A DNA stretch of 64,000 nucleotides from Paludibacteraceae bacterium (lineage in GTDB: Bacteria > Bacteroidota > Bacteroidia > Bacteroidales > Paludibacteraceae), in contig JAFXPY010000034.1 of assembly GCA_017527495.1 (NCBI GenBank), positions 1 through 64,000 of the forward strand. Direction: 5' to 3'. The notes under the pieces were generated by a model, which worked only from the letters and a program-made list of their open reading frames with translations, made no database searches and was not told the origin of the DNA. A program made the translations under genes and the position numbers. This document shows, piece after piece, positions 52,888 to 61,809 of this stretch. Every line of letters begins with the position of its first letter. The stretch's first letter is position 1.

Positions 52888-52917
52888 CAAAATTACTATA
52901 TTTTATTGTAATAGCAA
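52888..52917 (-). promoter_or_regulatory. ffs promoter
   Basis: TTG (52915-52917, minus), 19 bp, TAATTTTG (52888-52895), five bases before the RNA start. Confidence 0.8.
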
Positions 52918-52951
52918 AATTTTTTTGACATATTTTTACTTTTTTTTGTAA

Positions 52952-53908
52952 TCAAATCTCTTTCTCAATCATGTAATTGTTGCGCTCCTGAGAGTTGCGA
53001 ATGATCAGTTCACCGAGAAAACCCGTTACAAACAACAATGTTCCGAGCACCATACCCAATATGGCCAAATGGAAATACGGACTATTGGCAACTAAGGTGT
53101 CTATTCCGTAGATACCATGTGAGAGAGCTACCAATTTCTTTGCTCCCACAACAATAATCATTATAAAACCGGCAATAAACATAAGGCTACCAAGAGAGCC
53201 GAAAAAGTGCATCGGTTGTTTGCCGAATTTCGACAAAAACCACAATGTCATTAGGTCTAAATAACCATTGACAAAGCGGTTGAGTCCGAATTTTGATTCT
53301 CCGAATTCGCGTTTGCGGTGTTGTACAACCTTTTCTCCTATTCGTGTAAAACCGGCTTCTTTTGCCAAATAAGGTATGTAGCGGTGCATCTCGCCAAAGA
53401 CTTCAATGTTTTTCACCACCTCGCTTCGGTAGGCTTTCAGACCGCAGTTCATGTCGTGCAGTTTGAGTCCCGTCACGCGTCGTGCAGTGGCATTGTAGAG
53501 TTTAGACGGTATGTTTTTGGTGAATTTATTGTCGAGTCTTTTCTTTTTCCAACCCGAAACTAAATCGTAGTTTTCTTCTTTTATCATGCGATATAATTCG
53601 GGTATCTCATCGGGCGAGTCTTGCAAGTCGGCATCCATGGTGATGACCACATCGCCTTTCGTGGCTTTGAAGCCGCAGTATAGAGCAGGCGACTTGCCGT
53701 AGTTATGACGGAATTTAATCCCGCGTACATGCTCTGATTTTTGTTGAAGTTTTTCTATTTCTTTCCATGAATCGTCGGTTGAGCCGTCATTGACAAAAAT
53801 TATTTCCCAACTGAAATTATTTTCAGTCATAACTTTTTCAACCCATTCGTAGAGTTTACCGAGCGACTCAGCCTCATTATAAAGCGGTACTACTATAGAT
53901 ATATCCAT
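52952..53908 (-). CDS. GT2 glycosyltransferase (dolichyl-P-mannose synthase-like)
   Basis: 318 residues. N-terminal GT-A fold with VPLYNEAESL, FVNDGSTDDSW and MDADLQDSPDE (metal DxD), and two membrane helices at the C-terminus (about 235-300). Such GtrB/DPM1-like enzymes move sugar from nucleotide donors to undecaprenyl phosphate at the inner membrane. It is the last gene of a four-gene run after a DUF4199 protein. Confidence 0.93.
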   Translation of the reverse strand: MDISIVVPLYNEAESLGKLYEWVEKVMTENNFSWEIIFVNDGSTDDSWKEIEKLQQKSEHVRGIKFRHNYGKSPALYCGFKATKGDVVITMDADLQDSPDEIPELYRMIKEENYDLVSGWKKKRLDNKFTKNIPSKLYNATARRVTGLKLHDMNCGLKAYRSEVVKNIEVFGEMHRYIPYLAKEAGFTRIGEKVVQHRKREFGESKFGLNRFVNGYLDLMTLWFLSKFGKQPMHFFGSLGSLMFIAGFIMIIVVGAKKLVALSHGIYGIDTLVANSPYFHLAILGMVLGTLLFVTGFLGELIIRNSQERNNYMIEKEI

Positions 53909-53923
53909 TGTTTAATGTGTTTT

Positions 53924-54451
53924 TTATATTATATCATCGTCGTCGTTTGGTGTTTGCGACTTATTTACACTTCCTTTTGTGATTAGTGCGAAAATCAGTC
54001 CATAAAATACTGCTTGCAAGATATATACCCATAGATAGATAAATGACATTTGTACAGGTTGAAGCAACATCTGCATAATTCTTTTGACCTCTGCTTTGTC
54101 TTGTGATGCCGGCAGCTGGTCAAAGGCAGGCATCAACAAATCGTAGTAGTTGGTCAGTGTATCAGGATTAATCCATTTGAAGTATATAATGTTGATAGCA
54201 GTAGCGATGAGTGCACCAAAGATATATGTCATCGTAACATAGTAGAATGCTTTTCCGAAAGTGAGCTCTTCTATGCCTGATGTCTTTTTATAACGATTGG
54301 TAAAAAAATAGAGTAGGAACATCATCACTCCCCATACGCCCCACGAGAGGAAGTTGAGTCCCTGATTTTGAGTCATTTCAAGTAATGTGTTGAGCGCAAT
54401 CAGTGGACCAAAATATAGTCCGTTACGCATTAGTTCGGTTGTTGTCTTCAT
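53924..54451 (-). CDS. DUF4199 membrane protein
   Basis: 175 residues with four membrane helices and the DUF4199 pattern LYFGPLIALNT...LTFGKAFYYVTMTYIFGALIAT. This family often precedes a GT2 gene in Bacteroidota, as here (15 bp), so a role in glycan export or enzyme placement is inferred. Ends in an acidic DDDDII tail. Confidence 0.88.
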   Translation of the reverse strand: MKTTTELMRNGLYFGPLIALNTLLEMTQNQGLNFLSWGVWGVMMFLLYFFTNRYKKTSGIEELTFGKAFYYVTMTYIFGALIATAINIIYFKWINPDTLTNYYDLLMPAFDQLPASQDKAEVKRIMQMLLQPVQMSFIYLWVYILQAVFYGLIFALITKGSVNKSQTPNDDDDII

Positions 54452-54459
54452 ATCGTTTA

Positions 54460-55425
54460 TTAGTAATAATTGATTACTCGTTTTCTTGTTGTTATGTGTG
54501 GAAGCCCAAATGAATCATATTCCTTGATTTGTTCTTCCGTCCAGTTGCCAAGAGAATCGCATTTGCGAAAAGTCTGTACTTTGATAGAACTAACTTCGTT
54601 GTCGAAATCAAATTCATTTATTTCTTCGGATTGAAGAATGCCATTCTCGTCATATTTAAACACAAACTGCTGGTTATAGATATTGTCGCCGGTGCAAATT
54701 TTTTCTACAAGCAAGGTGTCGTTGTATTTGCTTTTTTCTGAATATACAATTCGTCCATCTGAGGCTTTGAGTCGACAAATGGTTTGATTACCATTTTTGT
54801 CGTATTCATACTCATAAGTTTGCACGACTTTTCCTTCTGCGTCTGTTTGGCTTAAAGCTATTAATTGACCTTTTTTATTATATGTGTGGTTATAAACAAG
54901 TGATATACCGCCTTCACTGCTGACACAAGTCTGTGTTTCCAAAAGCCCTTGTTTATTGTAGGCATACTGATTTATTTCAAGTATTTGCCCCAGAGTGTCA
55001 AGGTCAGTTTGCATAGCAATCTGTTGGTGGTCGTTGTAGTTGTAGAATGTTGTCCACTCACGAAAATGTGTTATGGAGTGCTCTTTCGTTACAAGTCCAT
55101 TGCTGTCTTTATCTATTTCTACAATCCATTGCAACTCGTTGTTGCCGTCAATTTGGTATCTGAGTGAATCGGTATAGACGGTTTTCAGCTGTAGCTCGGA
55201 ATTGGCATATAGAGTCTGTTCGGTGAACATTCCGCATGTGTCGAAAGACGCATAAAACTGCGTCGTGTCGGTCTCGCCTGTGGTTATCTCTATGATTTGC
55301 GACACGCGACCATTGAGTTCCATCAGTGTCAAATCGTTTTCAATTGTTTGCTTGATGGCTTGTTTTGAACATCCTGCCAGAACGAGTATTGAAACAAGAT
55401 AGAAACAAAGTTTTTTTGTTGTCAT
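54460..55425 (-). CDS. Lipoprotein with YD-like repeats, function unknown
   Basis: 321 residues. Lipobox signal VLAGCSKQ (Cys19). The body contains repeated units such as YAYNKQGLLETQT, YNKKGQLIALSQ, YDKNGNQTICRL and KYDENGILQSEE, which resemble RHS/YD-type beta repeats of about 30-40 residues. It is likely a periplasmic or surface beta-rich protein. It lies 8 bp before the DUF4199 gene and 4 bp after a T9SS cargo gene, so it may serve the same pathway. Confidence 0.75.
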   Translation of the reverse strand: MTTKKLCFYLVSILVLAGCSKQAIKQTIENDLTLMELNGRVSQIIEITTGETDTTQFYASFDTCGMFTEQTLYANSELQLKTVYTDSLRYQIDGNNELQWIVEIDKDSNGLVTKEHSITHFREWTTFYNYNDHQQIAMQTDLDTLGQILEINQYAYNKQGLLETQTCVSSEGGISLVYNHTYNKKGQLIALSQTDAEGKVVQTYEYEYDKNGNQTICRLKASDGRIVYSEKSKYNDTLLVEKICTGDNIYNQQFVFKYDENGILQSEEINEFDFDNEVSSIKVQTFRKCDSLGNWTEEQIKEYDSFGLPHITTRKRVINYY

Positions 55426-55429
55426 AGTA

Positions 55430-58400
55430 TCATTGTTTAATGACTGTTTTCAGCACATTACCGTTGTTTGTTTCTATTCTTAAAAGATAAGTACTTGGAG
55501 CTAATCCTTCTACATCCATTTGCATTCCACGAACCGACTTAATCAATTGTCCGTCTATGCTGTAAAGACTCAGCTGACAATTGGCGTCTGTTCCTATAAT
55601 GTTTATTATGCTGCGTACAGGATTAGGAGCTATTTCAATTGATTTATTTTCAGCGTTGAACAAACTTGTCTGAACGCGGCGTGCGCGGCGCAGAGCATCA
55701 ATATAGAATGTTCCTTCTTGCGACAATATATTGTCGGTGCGCTCAAGACGTATTCCGTCAAATTGATATGTTGTCAACTGCGGAAGGTCGTCGAGTGGTA
55801 CAATATGTGTTTTCCAACCTAAGTAATTCATATCGCATAGTGGCAACTGAACTAAATTGCCGTCAGTCAGAAATTCTACATACAGTCTGTTGTACGACAA
55901 GTCGCCATATATATCAATAAATAAAGTGTCGTCTGACGAATATGTATAATTGAGGTAGGTTGGGAACATAAATAGCATTTCGTCCTGTCCTCCTGCAAAG
56001 GTATATTCTATTTTGTTGCAACGATTGCCTTCATTGGCGTTCGTGTGGTCGATAGAGATTGTCGCATCTACGCCCTGGCTTCTATCATCTGACGCAATCA
56101 TAAAGATATCTTCCATACCATTGAGCAACTCAACATTAGAACTCAAAACGGCATGACTTCCGGTTGTGAAAGTTATCTGATAATCCTTTTCAAGCTCAAT
56201 GCCGGAATTGTCGCTTACAGCTTTATTCACCAACAATGTATATGTTGTTTGTGTCTTCAAATCATTAGGCAAGGTGATAAATACCGAACCATATTTGCTT
56301 GACATCGAATTTACTTTAATTGCTTTTTCGTCAATTTCAATATTGTTGCCTTCTTCGTCTTGAAGTGTGATTAAAGAGTTGCTCAGATTGTCTATAATTG
56401 TTCGGTCAAACAACAGAGCTAAAGGTGCATTTGTCGGCACATCTGTTTCGTTGTTCTTCGGATATGAAAGCAGGACATCAAGTTTTTTGCGTTTCTCTGT
56501 TCTAAACTTAAAGTTGAATGTTTGAGCCATAGTGTTTGGATTGTTGAAATCCGGGTGGCATGCTGTTGCTGCAAGTGTTATGCTGTACTCTGTCGCTTCT
56601 GCCCATCCGTTGTCTGGTACAAAACGAACTCTATGTTTGCTGTTTTCAAATGTCAGTGTGCCTTCAATTGCGGGTTGTATGCTGAATGCATCTACAACAG
56701 ATGATTCCAACATATCTACATTGAAATCTATGGTTACTGCCGTTGTCGTCTTGATAGAGTCTGTCAGCTCTACTGCCGGTGAGTAAGCAACAACAGCAGG
56801 ACGGTCTAAGCGTTTGAGATTGAGCGACAGATTTTCGTAGCTGATCTGATTGCCATTCACCTGTACATATTTTTCTACTTCGTAGTAATCAGGATGGCTG
56901 ATTTTGATTTTATATGCACCAGTTGTCAGGTTTTTGAATACGAATATGCCGTTGTTCAAATTGTCGGTTGAGATAGAGTCGAGCAATACTCCATTGTGAC
57001 GATAGAGATAAATCTTGGCATTATTGATAGGCACATATTCGTCTTTTGAGCCCTTTTTTATCCAATAGTTGTCGGTTATTGTATTGTTGTTGTCTCGCAG
57101 TTGTCCGGCAATAATTCCTGTCGGTATTTGTTTGTTGCAGAAGAATGAGTAGAACGATTTTGCATAATTCCATGCTTCAAGATAGAGGTAGTTGGAATTG
57201 AGCAAGCGGTATGTCTCAGGAATATAGTCGTGCATTGAGCCAAAAGATATTGAGCCCGGCACTGTCAGTCCGCGCAACACGCCATGTCCATCTTCCCATC
57301 CAAAATGCGTTTTTGCGTATGACTTATCGCCGCCAACATGATATGTGTCTGAAGTCCATGTGGTCAGTTGGTTGCTAAGCAAATTTTGAGCTATGACATT
57401 AGCCATTGCACGGCTCTCCTCGGTGTTGAGTGCTGTGGTTGAATAAGTGGTCGTGTCGCTTGCGTCTGTTCCGGCATAAAGCTGAAGAACATAGTTGCTG
57501 TTGCCTGACCCTGAAATAGAGTGAATTGACAGCATATAGTCTGCCTCCCAGAAACTTGCTTCTGCGGCAATAGCTGACAAGGAACGATCGTTATATGAGT
57601 TGTTGGCATTTCGCGACATCTTGGTTTGGAAACCCAGTTGACGAAGCATTGAATCGAGCATTTGAGCTTTGATAAGATTGGCTTTTGATTCCCAGAAACC
57701 TAATGTATCTCCTTTGGCAAATGGTTCTACTACAATATTTCTGTCGTCAGCATCCCATCCTCCACGACCGGCATTGATGTAAATCCTAACATTCTTGGGT
57801 TGCTCGGTGTATGGCTTGTCAGGGTCGTATTTGTCAACTTTACCGATAGGCGGCATGGCTTCAACCAATATCATGTCCTCAATATCGTCTTTGGTCAGTT
57901 TGTTGGTTGAAATCTTCATCATCCGAAGCTGACCATCTATAGTGTTGTAGGCAATATAACCATTTTCGGCATTCACCGATGGGTACATCACTATCTCATC
58001 GTCATCAGTAAGGTATTGTTTCGAACTACCATCTATAGCTGCTATAACAATGCGTGATGAAGTGTAGAAATTCCCGTTGTTATTGTCGTCCATACCAACA
58101 ACATATTTACTTCCATACCATACCGGTGCATTGATGTTGCCAAGGTTGATGATTTCTTTGCCTTGCAAATCGCATATTGCTGTTCCTTTGCAGGTGTTGA
58201 ATAAGATTAAGTTGCCGTCCGGTGAAAGTGACGACCATATATAGTTGACATCATCTCCGTGCGGAGTGAGTATGGTTGTTTTGCCATTGATAATCAAATT
58301 GAGCTTCAAATCAGTGTTATTAACGAAAATCTGACCATTCGATTCCGGGGCATTATTGGGAATGTCCTCACTGGTTGAATATGTTACAACTGTTCCATTT

Positions 58401-58519
58401 TCATTGATTTGAGGATAGTAGCCATGGCCAAGATTATGTACGCCAATAACCTCAAACTGTGCCCACAACAATGTTGTGCTCGTTAGTATGATTGATAATA
58501 TAGAAACAAGTTTTTTCAT
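55430..58519 (-). CDS. T9SS surface protein with degenerate amidase-like domain
   Basis: 1029 residues from ATG 58519 (MKKLVSILSIILTS), which gives a clean signal peptide; the longer start adds six residues. Order: signal, WD40/TolB-like strands (to about 220), an N-acetylmuramoyl-L-alanine-amidase-3-like domain (about 240-460), a carboxypeptidase-regulatory-like domain (470-555), two Big_5-type Ig domains (about 570-790) and a T9SS type A-like sorting domain at the C-terminus. In the amidase part GHGG is replaced by GRGG, and the end motif LxEGxF reads ISFGSMH, so a zinc His and the catalytic Glu seem lost. It leads the four-gene run. Confidence 0.8.
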   Translation of the reverse strand: MKKLVSILSIILTSTTLLWAQFEVIGVHNLGHGYYPQINENGTVVTYSTSEDIPNNAPESNGQIFVNNTDLKLNLIINGKTTILTPHGDDVNYIWSSLSPDGNLILFNTCKGTAICDLQGKEIINLGNINAPVWYGSKYVVGMDDNNNGNFYTSSRIVIAAIDGSSKQYLTDDDEIVMYPSVNAENGYIAYNTIDGQLRMMKISTNKLTKDDIEDMILVEAMPPIGKVDKYDPDKPYTEQPKNVRIYINAGRGGWDADDRNIVVEPFAKGDTLGFWESKANLIKAQMLDSMLRQLGFQTKMSRNANNSYNDRSLSAIAAEASFWEADYMLSIHSISGSGNSNYVLQLYAGTDASDTTTYSTTALNTEESRAMANVIAQNLLSNQLTTWTSDTYHVGGDKSYAKTHFGWEDGHGVLRGLTVPGSISFGSMHDYIPETYRLLNSNYLYLEAWNYAKSFYSFFCNKQIPTGIIAGQLRDNNNTITDNYWIKKGSKDEYVPINNAKIYLYRHNGVLLDSISTDNLNNGIFVFKNLTTGAYKIKISHPDYYEVEKYVQVNGNQISYENLSLNLKRLDRPAVVAYSPAVELTDSIKTTTAVTIDFNVDMLESSVVDAFSIQPAIEGTLTFENSKHRVRFVPDNGWAEATEYSITLAATACHPDFNNPNTMAQTFNFKFRTEKRKKLDVLLSYPKNNETDVPTNAPLALLFDRTIIDNLSNSLITLQDEEGNNIEIDEKAIKVNSMSSKYGSVFITLPNDLKTQTTYTLLVNKAVSDNSGIELEKDYQITFTTGSHAVLSSNVELLNGMEDIFMIASDDRSQGVDATISIDHTNANEGNRCNKIEYTFAGGQDEMLFMFPTYLNYTYSSDDTLFIDIYGDLSYNRLYVEFLTDGNLVQLPLCDMNYLGWKTHIVPLDDLPQLTTYQFDGIRLERTDNILSQEGTFYIDALRRARRVQTSLFNAENKSIEIAPNPVRSIINIIGTDANCQLSLYSIDGQLIKSVRGMQMDVEGLAPSTYLLRIETNNGNVLKTVIKQ

Positions 58520-58538
58520 GATCGCATATTTTAACACG

Positions 58539-58569
58539 CAAAATTAAGCAATTTTTATTAAAAAAACAA
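58539..58569 (-). promoter_or_regulatory. Promoter of amidase-like gene operon
   Basis: TTG (58567-58569, minus), 20 bp, TAATTTTG (58539-58546), 20 bp before the ATG at 58519. Confidence 0.8.
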
Positions 58570-58619
58570 TAGTTTAACAATTTTTTTTTCTTCATAATTG
58601 TTTTTTTTTTGCATTTTAT

Positions 58620-58736
58620 AAAAAAGAAAGAAGACCTACTTCTCAGTGGTCTCCAGTCTAAAAGGTATTAGTTTGTTTTCTAAGGTACAAAAAGATTGTG
58701 TTGTTTTAGTTCTAAAGTGTATCGTTTCACAACGAC
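58620..58736 (-). ncRNA. Candidate novel small RNA with own promoter and terminator
   Basis: Read on the minus strand from near 58736: a 5' hairpin TCGTT-GTGA-AACGA (58735-58722) with a GNRA loop, an A-rich middle with repeated TTAGAAC/TTAGAAAAC-like words, then a terminator AGACCACT-GAGA-AGT(A)GGTCT (58652-58632) followed by TCTTTCTTTTTT. No ORF worth calling. It has a clear promoter of its own (58742-58771) and a second promoter for the next gene starts downstream, so it is an independent transcript. No known family recognised. Confidence 0.6.
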
Positions 58737-58741
58737 CGTTG

Positions 58742-58771
58742 CAAAATTACTCGTTTTTTTTATATATGCAA
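58742..58771 (-). promoter_or_regulatory. Promoter of the small RNA candidate
   Basis: TTG (58769-58771, minus), 19 bp, TAATTTTG (58742-58749). Confidence 0.75.
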
Positions 58772-58839
58772 ATTTTTTTTGTATGTTATAAAACATATCG
58801 CTATATGTTTTGCAACATATTTTTGCATTTCTAACATCT

Positions 58840-58917
58840 TACTTCTTTCAGCGTAGCGGTCTTTTGTCTTTCAGCGCAGCGGTCTTTTTTCTTTCAGCGC
58901 AGCGGTCTTTTGTCTTA
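58840..58917. repeat. 23-bp tandem repeat, third site
   Basis: Units of core GTCTTTCAGCGCAGCGG begin at 58860 and 58883 (the latter with TTTTC for TTGTC), with a partial unit before (CTTTCAGCGTAGCGG) and after. The array reaches the stop codon of the phosphoesterase gene, as the first array reaches that of the OmpA gene. Confidence 0.85.
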
Positions 58918-59412
58918 CTTCTTTTCCGCAAGTTCTATTATGTCTAAGTCTTTTATGTTGCTACCGTCAATGGTGAATTTCATTATTGTTTGTACAAGAT
59001 GAAAACCTTGTTTCCCTGCGGCGCCGGGGTTTAAATGGAGTAGGTTGAGACGTTTGTCGTATTGCACTTTTAGTATGTGACTATGTCCGCAGATAAATAA
59101 GTTTGGTGGCATAGCATAAAGTTTGTTTCTGACCAAAGGGTCGTATTTCCCCGGATAACCGCCTATATGAGTCAAAAAAACATCAACATCTTCGCATTTG
59201 AATCGGTAGATCTGATTCAACCTATATCTCAAATCATATCCATCAATATTTCCCCATACTGCTCTTGTCGGTTTGAAAGCTTCTAACTTGTCAAGTACTT
59301 CAGCCGAACCTATGTCGCCTGCATGCCATATCTCATCGCAATCGGCAAAATGTTCAAAGATGCGTTTGTCGAGCATTCCATGTGTGTCAGATAGTAGTCC
59401 GATGCGTTTCAT
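58915..59412 (-). CDS. YfcE/MJ0936-type metallophosphoesterase
   Basis: 165 residues. Metal motifs LLSDTHG (7-13), GDIGS, GNIDGYD, and GHSHILK are those of the small calcineurin-like phosphodiesterases. Substrate unknown. It starts 2 bp after gldF and is the last gene of a seven-gene run starting with parA. Confidence 0.92.
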   Translation of the reverse strand: MKRIGLLSDTHGMLDKRIFEHFADCDEIWHAGDIGSAEVLDKLEAFKPTRAVWGNIDGYDLRYRLNQIYRFKCEDVDVFLTHIGGYPGKYDPLVRNKLYAMPPNLFICGHSHILKVQYDKRLNLLHLNPGAAGKQGFHLVQTIMKFTIDGSNIKDLDIIELAEKK

Positions 59413-59414
59413 GA

Positions 59415-60152
59415 TTATTTTCTAACTGATAATTGCTTGATTGTGATGATTATGAATAATGCACATAAAGACAAAAAATAAATCATGTCTCTTGAGTCGA
59501 TTATTCCTCGGCTGATTGACTTGTAGTGGGCATTGAAACCGATATTTTGTATCTTCGCTATAGTCGAACCATTTGTAACAAGTCCGCTTACAAGGTCGAA
59601 ACCATAGAATAGAATGAAACACACAACCATAGCAAGCAGAAATGACTCTAATTGATTTTTTGTTGTGGCTGAAGCCCAAAGTCCTATTGCGCAATATGTT
59701 GCCGACATAAATATCAAGCCAATGAATGCGCCCCAAAATGCGCCACTATCAACATTGCCTATCGGCTCTGCAAGGTTGTACACAACATAGTAGTGGAAAA
59801 TGCAAGGTAGGAGTGCAATCAGATTCAGACACCATGCGGCAAGAAACTTGCCAAGCACGACCTGCCATATCTCAATAGGTTTTGTGGCAAGTATGTCCCA
59901 TGTGTGATTTTGCCGTTCCTCGGCTATCATTCTCATCGTCAGCGCAGGACAAAGAAACAGAAATAGCCACGGAGTTATTTCAAAAAGTCCGTTCAGCTGG
60001 GCATAACCGGAATCTATGATATTGTAATTGCCGGGAATAACCCAAAGAAACAAGCTTATTGCAAGCCAAAACAAGAATAGAACTATATATCCTATTGGGG
60101 TGCCGAAAAAATATCGAAATTCTTTTTTGAATATTGCAAGTATGTTTTTCAT
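59415..60152 (-). CDS. gldF: GldF-like ABC transporter permease
   Basis: 245 residues with six membrane helices. It starts with KEFRYFFGTPIGYIVLFLFW and has ALTMRMIAEERQNHTWDIL, the conserved ABC-2 permease motif of GldF. GldF with GldG and the ATPase GldA is needed for gliding in Flavobacterium; in non-gliding Bacteroidales the homologues are of unclear use. gldG is not in the window and gldA is not seen. It overlaps the MerR gene by 4 bp. Confidence 0.82.
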   Translation of the reverse strand: MKNILAIFKKEFRYFFGTPIGYIVLFLFWLAISLFLWVIPGNYNIIDSGYAQLNGLFEITPWLFLFLCPALTMRMIAEERQNHTWDILATKPIEIWQVVLGKFLAAWCLNLIALLPCIFHYYVVYNLAEPIGNVDSGAFWGAFIGLIFMSATYCAIGLWASATTKNQLESFLLAMVVCFILFYGFDLVSGLVTNGSTIAKIQNIGFNAHYKSISRGIIDSRDMIYFLSLCALFIIITIKQLSVRK

Positions 60153-60472
60153 AAGTTTGATCTGATTTCTACAAGTTGTTCTCTCATTTTCAGTAGGTAA
60201 TTGCGTAGTCTTACTTTTTTTTCGATGTCGGTTTTGTTGTCGGCAAATTTTTTGCGAATCATTTTGATTGACATCTTTTCAACATCGCGCATATACTGTA
60301 TTTGTTTCAGTATCTCTATGTCTTTTTCCGTATAGAAACGTGTATTGCCTTCATTCTTTTTGGGTTGCAGTTCTTTGATTTCTGCTTCCCAATAGCGAAG
60401 TGTTGAGTAAGATTCGTTCAGCATCTCGCTCACTTCTGATATCGACCAATATAGTTTCTTTACTTGCCCCAT
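60149..60472 (-). CDS. MerR-family transcriptional regulator
   Basis: 107 residues, an N-terminal winged HTH (LYWSISEVSEMLNESYSTLRYWEAEI) and a short coiled helix (KDIEILKQIQYMRDVEKMSIKMIRKKF). No C-terminal ligand domain or metal-binding cysteines, so the signal is unknown; similar short MerR proteins sit in this same operon in other Bacteroidota. It overlaps both neighbours by a few bases. Confidence 0.9.
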   Translation of the reverse strand: MGQVKKLYWSISEVSEMLNESYSTLRYWEAEIKELQPKKNEGNTRFYTEKDIEILKQIQYMRDVEKMSIKMIRKKFADNKTDIEKKVRLRNYLLKMREQLVEIRSNL

Positions 60473-61809
60473 TATTTTTTGTAAATCTTCAGCACTCTGC
60501 CGGCTCTAATGCTTGTCCCTTTCAGTCCGTTCCATCTCTGCAACTGTTTGACGCTCACATGATAGCGTTTTGCTATAGAACCTAATGTGTCGCCTGATTT
60601 GATTTTGTAAGTGATATATTTCCCGTTTGGTGCGTATGACGTACTTTTTTGCGCCATTTCAATCTGTTTGCGTCTATTGTTGATTAGGCTGTCTGCTTTG
60701 TAGGCATATATCTCATTTTCGTGAACCAAAAACGAATCTATTTTGTTTTCCGGAAGTACGAGTGAATAGGTCTTGTTGCCGGGCAGGATGTCCATTCTGT
60801 ATTGCGGGTTGAGTACTCTGAGATCTTCAATTGGAATGTCAATTACGTCAGCCACTTGTTTGAGGTGGAGGCGTTTGTTGGTTCGTATGGTGTCGGCAGG
60901 TGTCGGCAGTGTGATTTCGTTAGGGCATATTTTGTGTGCATCAGAATAATTCATTGCATAATTGGCAGCTATGAAAATAGGCACATAGCCTCTTGTTTCT
61001 GCCGGCAGATAGGGGTATATCCCCCAGTAGTCGTGCTTTCCGCCGGAGCGTGTTGTGGCTTTTCTTATGTTGCCCGAACCACAGTTATATGCTGCAATAA
61101 CAAGGTGCCAATCGTGGTGTATGTTGTAGAGGTCTCTCAAGAAACGGCAAGCGGCATCTGTTGCTTTGTACACATCCATGCGTTCGTCAACCAATGAGTT
61201 GATTTCAAGACCATATAACCTACCTGTTGCAGGCATAAACTGCCATAAGCCGGCAGCTCCGGCACGAGAATAGGCTTTGCAGTTGAGAGCCGACTCTATG
61301 ATTGGAAGAAAACGAAGCTCGTATGGTAACCCATACTGAGCTAATTTTTGCTCAAAGATAGGGAAGTAATATTCGCTCAAAGCACTCATATTAGCCACTT
61401 GTTGTCGGCGCCTTTCCGTATATAAATCAATGTATGTTCGCACAATTTTGTTGTAAGGCATCTCTATTATGTATGGTAGTGCTTGCAACCGTGCAATATA
61501 GAGTGAGTCGGTCATAATGATAGTGTCTTTTTCGGGCGGACAATCACCCATCGTCGCGTAGTTGACGTTCATTAAGTCAAGCTCTGTACTCATAAACTCA
61601 AAGGTTACGGAGTCGCTGCTGTCGCGTGCCAATTCAAGCATTATTGAATCAACTTCAAGTGAGTCGGGCATTATGATGGTTGAATCATCAATCTCTTCTG
61701 CAACATCAAGGTCAATACTATCAATCTCTAAGCTATCTACAGCTTGTTGTGCGTATGTAACTAAAGCAAATAAAACTAATAATGTGCTTACAATAAATCG
61801 TTTCATCAA
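60472..61809 (-). CDS. Lytic murein transglycosylase with LysM (MltD-like)
   Basis: 445 residues. Signal peptide 1-20; an Asp/Ser-rich linker (about 25-100); SLT domain with catalytic Glu172 in PIIESALNCKAYS, then AGLWQFMPATGR and AAYNCGSGNI; one LysM at the C-terminus (about 395-443, KSGDTLGSIAKRYHV). It cleaves glycan strands of peptidoglycan. Only one LysM is present where E. coli MltD has two. Member of the parA operon. Confidence 0.94.
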   Translation of the reverse strand: MMKRFIVSTLLVLFALVTYAQQAVDSLEIDSIDLDVAEEIDDSTIIMPDSLEVDSIMLELARDSSDSVTFEFMSTELDLMNVNYATMGDCPPEKDTIIMTDSLYIARLQALPYIIEMPYNKIVRTYIDLYTERRRQQVANMSALSEYYFPIFEQKLAQYGLPYELRFLPIIESALNCKAYSRAGAAGLWQFMPATGRLYGLEINSLVDERMDVYKATDAACRFLRDLYNIHHDWHLVIAAYNCGSGNIRKATTRSGGKHDYWGIYPYLPAETRGYVPIFIAANYAMNYSDAHKICPNEITLPTPADTIRTNKRLHLKQVADVIDIPIEDLRVLNPQYRMDILPGNKTYSLVLPENKIDSFLVHENEIYAYKADSLINNRRKQIEMAQKSTSYAPNGKYITYKIKSGDTLGSIAKRYHVSVKQLQRWNGLKGTSIRAGRVLKIYKK

